DNA from: Trematomus loennbergii
Taxonomy: Eukaryota; Chordata; Actinopteri; Perciformes; Nototheniidae
NCBI GenBank assembly: GCA_012861695.1
Contig: JAAOOA010000635.1
Location: 156,001 to 220,000 of the forward strand
Direction of reading: 5' to 3'
Length of the DNA stretch: 64,000 bases
Within the stretch, counting starts at the first letter, position 1. Each line of letters opens with the position of its first letter. Shown piece after piece: positions 50,101-61,421 of the stretch. Made by a program: the position numbers and the translations under genes. The notes under the pieces were generated by a model. It made no database searches and had not been told where the DNA came from. It worked only from the letters and a program-made list of their open reading frames with translations.

Positions 50101-53100
50101 AGCGTAAAGATTAAATGAGACCAACGCTAATTCTAATCTGAACGCTCACCGTCTGAAACATGACCTGTGATCTGTAACACAGTTAACTTAAGTTGAACTT
50201 TAAAAACAAGAGAGTTTCTTTCAAAATAAGAGCACGACAAGGCTTAAATATTGTCAAACTATTTGACTTTTTCATGCAAACATGTCAATAAATGCAGATT
50301 TACTGGTCTTCTCTGCTCGGTTCCTTGATTCATTCGGTGTTATTTTTATCTAGATACGCACTGAACGCTGACATGTACAGAGCATTGATCACTTATTTAT
50401 ATGACCATTTGTATCCCCTTTAAACTTCTTATACCAAAATAGGCAAACATGGGTATTTAATAACAGGTTGACTGCAATCTCTGTCAAAATAAAAGCACCA
50501 CAAAATGACATTAACAGGATTATGGTTTTGGTTCGACTGATATTCACCGACTTCTGACATTTTGAAAGACTAAATGACATATATTTCAACAAACCTAAGT
50601 TCCAGCCCTAAATCAAGTGGGTTTTACTACCTTAAAAAATGTTTTACATTCATGCAACCTTTATTTGACACCCATCAAAGCCTTTGATGTGTCATAAGTC
50701 CTGCTTTACAGTATGTGCAGTAAACATACGTCTCAGTCATCATGTGAGGATCTGGCCTCAGACAGGATTTAACCCAACGACCCTCTGGTCACACCACAGC
50801 TTTATAACCTCACATCACAAGATCTGACGTGACTGAGGCTACAGGAAAATCTCTCGACTGTAGACTAGACTTTTGTCAGCGGATCAAACAAAATCAAAGG
50901 CTTGTGGAGGAATGTGTGGAGTTTAAAGGCTGAGCTTATCAAAGGTTTCATTGAGTGATTGTGTCAAGATCGAGCTACAAACCTTTTTCATGACGCTATC
51001 GAGAGTTTCAGGGCGGCTGATGTCGAAACAGATGAGGACAGCGTCAGAGTCTGGGTAGGAGAGAGGCCTCACATTGTCGTAGTATGGAGATCCTGAAAAC
51101 ACAGGAAACAGGACGTTTAAAACACATGGTGCGTCTTGCAGATGTTGGGCAAGGACTTAGAAACACAGACATGTAGATACACAGACAACCAGGAACAATC
51201 ACCAGAACATTTGACACAGGTTTCTAATTCAGGACTTTGATGGTATGGGAACTTTTTTCCTCACGAGGCCTACAGCTCTTCGCTAAAAAGGAAATACCTG
51301 CATTGAAGCGAGGGGCAGCTTCAGAAAACCACACATATTTCTTGAATGCACGAAGCAAATCCTGGTTTTAGCCTCTAAAGCATTCCTGACAGTTATTCTC
51401 TTATGGCATGATTGCAGCTCAGCCATAATCCATAGCAACCGGGCGAGAAAACAAATACTGCCGCATCAGTCGGAAAAATGTGCTGACTACGGCGAGAGCA
51501 CTTGTTGAAGAAATCCTTTTCTGGAGAACTTCAGAGCGGGGGAATTACTCCCATGCTTTAAATTGAAACCATGTGTGTGTAAGGGGGAGACGCCCATGTC
51601 TCTCTGGCAGACAAACGTCTCCTGGGAGGAAGGGAGGGGAGATGAGGGGAGGGTGGCGTCATGTCAAGGTGAGTCAAGATCACATGACGAGCAAGGAGCT
51701 GACCACACACACGAGCAGCTGCCAAGAATCTGGAGAATTTTGTTTTGGTAAATGAAGGTTCCCCTGGGAGGTCCTTTTCTAAACACTGCACTGGAGAAAA
51801 GACAGGAATGCACCTCTCCACACACACACACACACACACACGTAAAATCATGGCCCTGGTGCTCCCAATCTAAACAGTCTGGGTGCGAGACGACACTCAA
51901 TCTTCGCTTCCTTCCAGGCCCTCGCACAACAAAGCGTGACACCGGCTGATGTGTGCACAACAAATGTTGCTGCAAACAGAAATCTGAACATATCTGAGTT
52001 CACAATCATACGTTCCCAGTGACAGAGCCAAGGTTTTCTGGGAGCAAGAGGAGGAGGAGGAGAAACCGGTCTGTTTGGTCACAATCCAACAGGGACGAAT
52101 AAACAATGCTGTGAAAACTGCACACCCAGTGAGGGAAACAAAGAGGTAGTTTAAAAGGTATAAGAAGTATTATTAGACATGATTCCTTTGTTTCATACAC
52201 AGGAGTGTTAGAGCCAGGCATAAGGAGGAGAAATGGGAGATTTCTTTGTGAGAATATCTTGAGACAATGTCAAATTACTAGCATTAGCGAGTTGACTTTA
52301 ATCTTGGCATCTCCTGGTTCTCAAAATGCTAAATAACAGTTTTTCCGCCCTCATACCTGGCCCTTATACTCTTCTGTAGTTTCCCTAGGGTTGTGCCACC
52401 TTAATGAAGACTTGATGCTCTAAAAAGTATCATTTTGGAGCACAATAAGATGCCATCCTTCCTAAGATTTTCAAGCTTAATTTTCTAACAAACCATATTT
52501 GACTAAGACACAATTCTGTTTGCAAGCTTACAGTTTCATTTTGTATTTGAGCTAACTTGCTAGCAGGCTGCTCTTGATTTTATGGGGGGCAATTCAGAGC
52601 AGGGGAGTTGTAATGATGGGACATTTTATGTTTTAAGGAGGTCATTGTCTCAATTGGCTCAAAGCCTAAATTCCACAGCATCACTTTCCCAAATGTTGGT
52701 ACAGGACGTAGCTAATTTCAGCCTTAATGTCTTTCAAAATGGACCTACACATTATTTGGATGTCTCTAGTTATTACGGCCTTCTGCTATCCCTCTGGCTC
52801 CCTGAGGATCTATAAAGCGGTGTGTAAGGTGACAACACCTAAAAAAGGCCGAGTCGGAGCTGCTGTCATCGACACGGCACAGGAAGAACAAGGCGAGCAG
52901 GAATGTGGCATCCCCCGCTATAATTTATACCCCATTTTTCATGGCTGTCTTACAATCAATCAGCAACACATTGTATTGTTTGAAGGGTTTTTTCCACTGC
53001 CTGGAACCAATCACTGGGAAAATAGGAGCCCGCGTCTGAAGCTGTGCAGTCCGTTGACATTTCACAAAGAATTGATTGTTTTTACCAACCCAATGAGGGA

Positions 53101-56100
53101 AACACACACACATCGGGGTCTGTGGGTGCAGAGAGTGTGTGTGGTCCCGGTTTCAAAGCATCTGCATATATCCTGTGAATTTTACCTGGAGATTAAAGTA
53201 TTTATAGCAGCAAGAGAGTGCATCTCTGCAAACTAAATAAAGCTGCACGACACAAACAGGAAACCTTCACAGAGGTTTGAAGTGTGCATGCAGCGTGAAG
53301 CGAAGAGTGTGTGCTGGACTGTTAATGCTTTTCAGGAGACTTTTAATAGGAGACATTTGCTTTCTTGTCTGGCGTTTATAGGAGAGTGGTAACTGCATGA
53401 GGCCTGGTCTGGGACTAAATTGGGCTTTGAGGTCATCTATCTTCCTGCAAAAGATAAGAGGAAACCTCAAAGCTACACACACACACACACACACACACAC
53501 ACTGAGACCTGGTGACCGTCATCTAATTAGCTCTTGTCATTGTTCCCTCCCGAAGGATCTCTAAATCTGGAAGGAAGCCACACACACCCTGACCTCCCTT
53601 GCGGTCTTTAAACACACACGCCATCTCTCAAATGTGTTCCCCATTGCTCACAGCAAATAAAAGCAAAATGACATGAGAGGATACACAACACTGTGAGACA
53701 ATACCCACTGATGGGAAACCAAATAACTTTCCATGACTATGCAGAGACTCTTCCAATAAATGTAAAAATATTCTTCCTTCCTGGTTTTGTTAATGTGCTT
53801 TTCCAGGCTGGTTTCCACAACAGCTGGGTTTGAAAAGCCCCACTTAATGCAGCGGTGCGTACACATCAAACACGATGGGAAATAAGCTCTGCTCTATTCA
53901 TGTAATGTGACTCAATATTCACATTCCCAGATGTTCCACGACTTCCACTGAAATACCAAGGAATCTGATATTTCCTGAAAGTAGCCTGGTCTGGAATACA
54001 GTCCTTAAATATTTCTTGATGTCTTAGAAATCTTCTTCTGTAGAAGCCCATCACAGAAATGGTTTACAGGAAAGGCTATGACTAACCACTGTTAAATTAT
54101 CGAATAGTATGCAGATTATTTACCTAATTAGGACCTATAAATGTCCGAAAACAGAGAAAAACGTCCATGACAGTGACTCGAAATCCAAGTTGATGTCTAT
54201 AAATGCCTTACTTTGTCAGTCCAAACCCCAAAGATATTCAAAAACAACATATATCTATGTTAATGAAGCTGATTTTCTGCATGAATAACAACATCTATTG
54301 ACAAAAGTATTGTTTTTTTTTGCAGCTTCACTTAAAAGACGTGGAAAAATGATATATAACGGTCCTGAGTTAAGCCAGCTGCGGCCAACTGTCTGGAGGT
54401 ATGGCAACAGGTCTGCAGGCGTGCTGATTTACTGCATAGCTAACATAGCTGAGCAGAAGCAAGGGGGAGTGTGTGTGTGCGTGTGCGTGTGCGTGTGTGT
54501 GTGTGTGTGTGGGACAGGCGTTAAGCCTTCAGGGACACCTGTGGAAAGTACAAACAGTGACAGGCACGTACAGCCATTGAGCTGAAATATGTAGCCTCGC
54601 AAAAGCCAGACACATTTAACACAAACAGAGCGAGGAAGGGAGAAAGCAATTTAAACTGAATAACCTGAACCAACATCAGCTGAGGTTGCTGTGGTTACCG
54701 AGATCTTCGCTGCTGCAAACGCTGCCATGGAAAAGGTGAAGCGGTATCTAATTGAAACAAAGCGTATGATGTCTCATACAATATGAATGCGCTACGATGC
54801 AATGCTTTTAGAAATGATAGAGGGTATGATACATATGTTACTGTAAGACTCAATATTTAACTATGGGTTACAAAACTCAATTAGATGTTTGACGATGCAA
54901 TATGTTACACAAGATGTTACAAGTGACACTATGATGGGATATGATGTTGAAATAAAGAAGTAATGACTTACAACATTTTGGTCTAGTGTAAATGTTTTGT
55001 CTACCTCATTAAGATCCAGACGTTTTTGTGAAACGTAACTTTAGGACAAGCATTCGTCCCTCAGATCCTTTTTCACGCCTTGGAGGTGTTGTTATTTACA
55101 CTTTAAGGCCACATTAACAACAAAGTGTGACTTAAGCACGACTCCACATTACAGCCTTAAACAGGGTACGAATTACACGAGGTAAACGCCAAACATTGGT
55201 GCCCAATTCTTAGGCCCCGCTCACACGGGACCGTTTGCGTTTATGCACAGTATGCGTATTCAAAAAAGTCTTCCGTTCACATGCATTAGTTTCATTTAAC
55301 GTGTCTGTTCAAACGAGGCCGCTGGAAACGCTGTAGTACATATGCTGGGACTGTAAGTGGCGCTGTAACTTCCGCCAAAATACACCAAAAGCAGCGAAGA
55401 AAGCAACCGAGCAGCCACGCTGCAATGTTGCCATGGCTACCCTTCTGTTTAAGCCCCACGGCTCAGAAAGAGAGAGATATTCTCTACAAACACCGGGTGA
55501 GATCCTCCTTTGTGGATCAATGCATGAATCTGACTCTGTTTATTTAGTTTAAGGAGTATATTGGGCGTTAACAATTCTGGTTTGCCTTTTATAATATTAT
55601 TTCATTCAAGAACCCCTTGTGCGTTTAATTAACACAGCTATTTTTGATAGTTGCTACAGCAGTGAGCAGGAGAGGCGGGGCTATCGTTATTTTTTCAGGA
55701 AATATTCGTATCGAGGTGATTACACGGACTCGGTTGACCCCCAGAGCGTTTCGTTTGCAAATCTATCCACCTTGGGACCCGTTATTGTTTGTGGGGTCAG
55801 TTTCTATCGGCTCGTGTAAATAATAGGGCTACACGCACGCGAAACTATGCAGATACAAGCAGTTTTCTCCTCGTGTAAACGGCGCCTTAGAGTTGATGTA
55901 GTTGTGATAATCATAACATAAACTCAGAGAAAGGAGGTTGGATGTAGTTTGAAGTGAGTCATGTCAAGCTTGTTTATAGTTGTTTTCAATCACATCATTT
56001 CTTTGAATATCTGTATTGCTACTGAATCACACATTTAAAACATGCTCCAATGTGTGGGAAACCCCCGAGAAAAGCCAAAAAATGTTCCTTTCATGTCCAT

Positions 56101-59100
56101 ATGTGTGTGGTCTATCACATTTTCCACATCTGTTAGGATCTTAAAAGTCTTTCCGTGTGGGCCGGCCTTCTTTAAGCTGAACATTCACACAGCGAACGGT
56201 ACGACACAGAGTTCAAGGTGTTCGGTGTCGGGAGCGACATTTTAATGTCAGGTGTAACATCATACAGAGAGTCCTTCCCAGCATTAGCACACAGGAAGTG
56301 CATTCATCTCCTGTCCTTTCCCTGTATCACCTCCGTACGCTCAAGGCTCTCTCGCCAGTCGGCAAATTCCAGTGTGATTCAATTTCCCCTTGAAAAACGA
56401 GGTAGGCTTTAGTGAACCACGCCACTTCTCTTTCACTCTGCAGTGGATCTGGGCCTGCTGGGTACAATAGGGGTCTTTGTAGCGGAGGAAGTAGGAACCT
56501 TTAGTCTGAGGAATGCCAGACATGCGGCTCCAATTCTCTGAACCCAGAAATTTGATCCAATGCAACAATGGCCGCCGACACAAGAATGGAGGGGGCACGG
56601 TGTGCGAGGAGCTTACGGAGTGCATGGAAAAGGTCTCATGGTTCAGCTGTCCTGCATTATCGGGGGACATGTTGGAGAGGCAACAGAAGGGAATCATAAT
56701 CCGAGCTCCGCAATCTTCCTTTCAAACTATTTTTCGTCCTGTTTTCCAAAGTGGGCTATCTTTTAATGTGCGGAGTCGGCAGCTGTTCAAATCAAATAAA
56801 AACAACAAGAACTTTCCCTCAAGGTTTCCCGGGATAAATATTATCAAATGAGATCCATAGGGTCCAACACACGCATCTCTTTGGAGAGCTCCTGGGTTTT
56901 TCTGATATCTGAAGCTTTTTATCCGTCCTAGCCTTGGCGAATTGCCTCAGAAAGTCGGAGCAAACACCTCACACAATATTTGATGCAGTGTGTGTTAAGG
57001 GACAGAAACATCAGATATTTCTCTAATGAGGCGGTGGAGAGCAAACTAGAGCCGAAACTGGTATTCTATCAATCACATTTTCAGAAACAAGACACTAATC
57101 AAAGCTAATATTGCTCCACATGTGCTGTTTGTGTAAATAAGAACTGTTTGCTAACACGTTGTGCAGCCCAAAAATAAAACATATGCAAGTTTAAAAGCCA
57201 ATAAATCGTAAAACAATACTTTTTTTGATGCTTTTCGCATATTTTTGGGTTGGACAAATAATTGAAAGATTGGCTTTGAGAAAGTGCGATGAACATTTGT
57301 ATTTTGTAGCCGTTTTCTGACCATTTAATAATGAAAACAGTTGACAGTTGCAGCCCGGCCTGAGATTACCTTCTTACAGGTTTAGAAGTGGATTTTTTTT
57401 CTCATTTCCCCTTGAATGTGAAGAGGCCTCAGGCTCCTAGCTGCAGGCGTTGTTTCTGTTTACCTCCCCTGTCTTCCTATCCTCCTGTTTGACTCCCACA
57501 CAAACACCTTCGCAGAGCGCTTAGACATACAGGCAGCAGACAGCAAAGCACTTCCTCTGCTGCTGCTGCTGCTGCTGAGAGATGAATCAAAGGCTGGGGA
57601 GCTAGCACAGACAAGCAGGGTGGGACAAATGGAAGGCAATACACCCGGTAGGCATTTACCTTAATGACCTGAATTACTGCCATCACCCTCCCTTCTAAAA
57701 AATACACACGCCAGCCATCTCATTAGGCCGCTCATCACTGCAGAACAAAGACCACCACGGTGTGTGAAGTTGTGTGTTTGTGAGGGAGGGGGTTGGAGTG
57801 TTTATCCTGGGCTTTGTCCCGGTACATGCTGGGGTCGAACATACAAACACCACACAGCACACCTCATGAGATAAGGATCGATTGGATTGGCCATGGCCGA
57901 TGGGTGTCTCTACAAAAGGACCAGTCAGGCTGAAGGCTGTATCAATCAGTCTGTGTGTGTGTGTGTGTGTTGGGTGGGGGTTTGGATTGAAGGGGTTGGC
58001 TCAATCTCAGCCCACTGATCTAATAGGAACGGCGTCCCCCCCTTGCTGTTTTATGAAGCAGAGAGAAGAAAAAATGGCTCCAGGCGGTCGGCCAACACAG
58101 TGCAATAAAACAAAATTCTCACTCTGGCCGACTTTCATTTCTCCGCCTTTCTATTTCCACAGCGCACACATACTGTGGGGGGTGAAGGAATTTGAAATCC
58201 GACCTCCTTGTACGACTGGCTTGTGGTGTTACTAGCTCTGAAGTGTACAAAACAGCACAAATCCAACTATTTTCTGCTCAAATCTGCTCGATTGTGCAAA
58301 ATCTGTTCATTGATTCTTTAGATTTGCGTCATTCATGCACGGTTTTTTAAAGGTTTAAAGTTATTCAAACATGGCTCAGGAATTCTAAGCTAGAGACCCG
58401 CAACAGCTGTCTGTCCATTTGTCCCCGCCCATCAAACACACACACACACAACATACGCCTCACTCACGCCTGACTGCTGTGCTATTCACTGCCACGGCAT
58501 TGATGGATGGGAAAGTGGGTTTGTTTACACATAAAACACACACACACGCACGGGGGACGCAGCAGCTGGTTTGGACCCTGAACACAAAGTCCAACCAACA
58601 AGCGATAAACATTTGGAGAGCCAGTACACGTGTTGCACAACAAAACTTTCCCAAAAAGCCACAGTGGGAGGAATGTCAAAGTGTGTTCTCCAGATGTATG
58701 AATGCGCTCAATCCAGCCTTTCATTATCTTTCCTTTCCTGTTTCTGCTTTAGCTTTTCTCTGCTGGGAACAATTCATAAATCAGATCCAGCTCTTTGATG
58801 CATTTCTGTGTGACACTGAACTATACGTTTGCATGTAGGTAAAAGGTGACTGAGGGGAAACGCGTGGAGCTGAAACTCAGACTGTGAGAAAGGGATTAAC
58901 CCAGCTTTTTATTCAAATGGGTCACGGATTCATTTCATTATTCAGAAATGTAAGCCTGGGCCTCTTAATATCCTATGAGTTGGACATTTAAGGGCACCAG
59001 TGTTACAGACGGACACATATGGATGAATTTAACCACTATCTGATCATCTCTAACCAGCAAGAGATGCATGTTGTCCTCAGAGGTCACAGTGGGTTAATGA

Positions 59101-59886
59101 CCTGCATGCACGGACATGTTGGGACATTTCACCACAGCAGATTCAACATGACACAAGAGAGAGGTGATGGAGGTTCATAATTACCTGAGGTGTCCCACAA
59201 ACTGAGCTCAATCCTCTGCGTGTCGATTTCAAAACTGGCTGTGTAGTTTTCAAACACTGTGGGGACGTAGGTCTGCAGGAAACAGGAATAAAAGACGTGT
59301 TTACATCATAAACTTAGAGGGGGAGACATGATAAACAATGAGGCTGTAAACATGGGAGTAATAAAACATGTACAATAACTAGCATCATAATAACACTGTT
59401 ACCTCTTTTATTGTAAGTTTGTCCTTCAGTAAAGACATTCATTGTAATTAACATTTGCTTGCCTCTTTATGTAATTCTACTTTTTTTTTAGCGATGTATC
59501 TTTGCGGTTGTAATTGTGTGTGTTACAAATAAAGGATGTATTATTTCTGTAAAAATAACTTAAGAAACAGCAGCACTAATACATATTACAGCTTCAGCAC
59601 ATAGGCATCAAACAGGCTAGGCAACACTCAATGCATGCCCTTCAGCACACACACATCCGACACATCCCTCTCCATAACGCACAGGTTATACATCCCATAA
59701 TGATAGATAGCAGGTTAATGAGCGTAATGTTCTCACCTCGGGGAAGCAGTCCTTGGCGAACACGTGAAGCAGGGCGGTCTTCCCGCACTGGCTGTCTCCT
59801 ACCACCACGATCTTACACTTCACACTCTGACTGGGCTCCATGCCGGATAGCAGAGATAGTTTCTGACAGGACCGTCTCTCCTTCAT
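46915..59886 (-). CDS. rnd3: Rho family GTPase 3 (RhoE), GTPase-deficient
   Basis: RND3 is a constitutively GTP-bound Rho protein that antagonises RhoA/ROCK signalling at membranes and drives loss of stress fibres. Five coding exons join in frame: 59737-59886, 59185-59272, 50983-51092, 49504-49638 and 46915-47163, giving 243 residues (human 244). Visible landmarks are the N-terminal extension [11 protein letters not shown], a P-loop GDSQCGKT and a switch [14 protein letters not shown]. Ser replaces the residues equivalent to Ras Gly12, Ala59 and Gln61, which is why Rnd proteins do not hydrolyse GTP. Further on are GCKSD, ECSA and the prenylation box CSIM. The first ATG is 59886; an upstream in-frame extension lacks an ATG. 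The N- and C-terminal sequences match RND3 better than RND1 or RND2, although CSIM is the box I recall for human RND1 (RND3 has CTVM). Teleosts can carry rnd3a and rnd3b; which this is cannot be told here. Confidence 0.95.
47208..49346. mobile_element. hAT-like MITE with internal minisatellite, filling rnd3 intron 4
   Basis: The right end read inward is CAGAGATGGCAAAAGTACTC; the left end reads GGGAAGTAGTGGAGTACACA then TACTTCGTTACTGTACTTAA. Both are typical of an abundant teleost hAT-derived element rich in AGTACTTxTACTT motifs. Left terminal bases are diverged and no clean 8-bp duplication is seen. The interior is mostly a 37-bp tandem array. It takes up 2139 of the 2340 bases of intron 4, ending 44 bp from the exon 5 acceptor. 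Confidence 0.7.
47325..48950. repeat. 37-bp minisatellite, about 44 copies
   Basis: The unit is ACTTCTTACATGTTGAACAC followed by AAATACCTGTACTTTCT, with CCC/CAC variants after GAA and TTACACTTTGAA variants. The first copy (ACATTTTGAACCC) resembles the ordinary MITE sequence, suggesting the array expanded from the element itself. It includes single units with deletions (for example near 47729 and 48424). No open frame of note crosses it. Confidence 0.93.
49504..49638 (-). CDS. rnd3: rnd3 exon 4
   Basis: Forty-five codons, [14 protein letters not shown] to PVSYDQ, containing the guanine-specificity motif as GCKSD. Acceptor TCTCCACAG, donor GTATGCAG. Confidence 0.95.
49639..50982 (-). other. 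rnd3: rnd3 intron 3
   Basis: 1344 bp between GTTTGTAG donor and TCTCCACAG acceptor. No repeat array or other gene seen. Confidence 0.85.
50983..51092 (-). CDS. rnd3: rnd3 exon 3
   Basis: One hundred and ten bases: completes Gly, then [17 protein letters not shown] to SVMKK. Acceptor GTGTTTTCAG, donor GTTTGTAG. It follows the ~8.1 kb intron 2. Confidence 0.95.
54160..54260. repeat. Dispersed teleost repeat fragment
   Basis: Contains GTCAGTCCAAACCCCAAAGA followed by TATTCA, a phrase typical of a repeat dispersed through fish genomes (from memory). Edges are approximate. Confidence 0.4.
54469..54511. repeat. (TG)n microsatellite with GC interruptions
   Basis: About 43 bp of TG with TGCG interruptions in rnd3 intron 2. 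Confidence 0.9.
55213..55886. mobile_element. PIF/Harbinger-like MITE
   Basis: A 674-bp element with inverted ends GGCCCCGCTCACACGGGA and, on the opposite strand, GGCGCCGTTTACACGAGGA, flanked on both sides by TTA (55210-55212 and 55887-55889). A TTA/TAA 3-bp duplication is characteristic of PIF/Harbinger elements. No transposase frame is present; a 66-residue open frame inside is not convincing. Confidence 0.6.
57060..57355. repeat. Diverged dispersed teleost repeat
   Basis: Ends with ACCATTTAATAATGAAAACA then GTTGACAGTTGCAGCCC, resembling the common fish repeat ending in ...AATCGxTAGTTGCAGCCCT. Old and diverged; edges approximate. Confidence 0.4.
59185..59272 (-). CDS. rnd3: rnd3 exon 2 (effector region)
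   Basis: Eighty-eight bases, [16 protein letters not shown] to LSLWDTS plus the first base of Gly, between a TTTCCTGCAG acceptor and a GTAATTAT donor. It covers switch I (VPTVFENY) and the start of switch II. Thr replaces the Asn seen in human RND3 at the exon start. Confidence 0.95.
59273..59736 (-). other. rnd3: rnd3 intron 1
   Basis: 464 bp, GT-AG, with no other feature seen. Confidence 0.9.
59737..59886 (-). CDS. rnd3: rnd3 exon 1 (start, P-loop)
   Basis: Fifty codons, [11 protein letters not shown] to KDCFPE, with donor GTGAGAAC directly after GAG. Contains the Rnd N-terminal extension and the nucleotide-binding loop GDSQCGKT. The N-terminal Ser/Arg-rich segment is the region targeted by ROCK phosphorylation in mammals; one of those sites (Ser7) is Cys here, with Ser at position 6 instead. 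Confidence 0.95.
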
Positions 59887-60010
59887 TGATTTCAACCGGA
59901 ACAAAATACAAATAAAAGTCCAATCAGGAGGCGTAGAAAAGCTGTCTCCTTTATGTTGCGCCTCCTTCGGTGTCTCCGCTGCTCTGAGCCGGTGAAAGAC
60001 ACTAGCCTCT

Positions 60011-60017
60011 ATTTATA
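60011..60017 (-). promoter_or_regulatory. rnd3: TATA box of rnd3
   Basis: On the minus strand TTATAAATAG lies about 125 bp before the ATG, predicting a start site near 59980-59985 and a 5' UTR of about 100 bases. The surrounding 59940-60100 is locally GC/CpG-rich, with a CGTCA half-CRE just upstream. Confidence 0.6.
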
Positions 60018-60019
60018 AC

Positions 60020-61339
60020 ATCTCACGAGCCTGACCGGATGACGCGCGCGCCTCCCTCCTGCAGCGAGTGGCCTCCAGCAGTGCGCCCCCGTTTGGACAG
60101 TCCAATAACCACAGCTATCAACATACAAACTTTTACTATATTTTATATGTGTAGGAAGACATAAAGAGACACATACGACAATTTCAAGGATTTATAGGAC
60201 ATTTGACAATGTATAAAGTATCCCGTGTTTATACTTTGTGAGTTGGTCTCTTAAGTTTCTTTAGTGTATTCTAACTCATTCTGTTGTACTGTGTCTGTTC
60301 ATGTTGACTCATGTGCAATCCCTTGTGAACATGCAGCTGCAACAGTTTTCTAATTTCGGATCAATAAAGTAAATCTAATCTAAAAAAGACAGGAAGGCAA
60401 CAATGAAGTCATCTCCCTTTTAAGGAACATTTGACTGCAGCAATATTGGTTTTCTTTGTGTATAATAAATAAAAGAAACTCAAAAATCATAATGACTCCT
60501 GCATCAACACGTCTCATTATCATCATTATATTTTATCTTAGTTCCTACGGAGAATTATCCCTCTTTCTGCATACTAGCTGAACATTGTGCACAGGTATTG
60601 ATCGAGTCACCCATGTTTGTTTCTCTGGAAGCAATCAAATTTGGAAAGCCAATAAACCCAGTGAACACAAGTGCTGCTTTGGTAGTTTCCCCTTATTATC
60701 TGAGAACAATACGCATACTTATTATAGCAGAGAAAACACATTATCATTATGAGAAGATGGAGAACAGATTTCCCTGCAGGCTTCACAATGCACCACATTT
60801 CTATCTTTCAGTGTGAACAGACCCCCTCTTGGTCCCAAGGCATCATCTCCAAGCCTTCGGGCTACTTTCCCAACATGGCAGCACTGCTAATTTCTCTACA
60901 AAAATGGGAAAACAGCAGCGTTGTGCATCAGCTCTCCCCTCTGTGACAGAGTGATTGGATTCTGTGTGTCGCTGGCAGCGTTTTGTTTTACAGTGAGACA
61001 GCTCCACCCTGCAGGCTGTGAGCTGGGAGTCCCGTCTGTTGTGTGGGAGCATCACTGCCAGCAGAAATGTAGTCGGCTCTGCTATTTGGCTGCCATCTCT
61101 GTACCGTGTGCATTTAACCTCATCAAAATGCTGTCTTAATATGGAAAATATGTTGATTTCACCTGCATGTGCTGCAACAGAATCATTTTACGTTGTGTTC
61201 CCTAGTATCATCTGTTGACCTTCCTCTGGTCTTTATCATCCCAAATAAATGCAGCTAGCTGAAATATGAAAGTGTCACAGCAAGGAGAAGGTGAGCAAAA
61301 CCACATTAGCTGAGGTGTTTACACACTGCGCCCTTCTCC

Positions 61340-61421
<82 letters not shown>

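Larger units (their letters stand above)
51093..59184 (-). other. rnd3: rnd3 intron 2 (about 8.1 kb)
   Basis: The long intron carries short CA/TG runs (51820-51841, 53475-53502, 54469-54511, 57951-57970, 58436-58450), a Harbinger-like MITE (55213-55886) and diverged dispersed repeats (54160-54260, 57060-57355). No other gene is supported; the short open frames have no recognisable family. Confidence 0.75.

Noticed and set aside
55619..55819. 66-residue open frame in rnd3 intron 2
   Set aside because: It falls inside the Harbinger-like MITE and shows no transposase or other family motif.
59887..59904. N-terminal extension of rnd3 upstream of MKERR
   Set aside because: The in-frame codons before 59886 begin with TTG rather than ATG, and the known RND3 start is MKERR.
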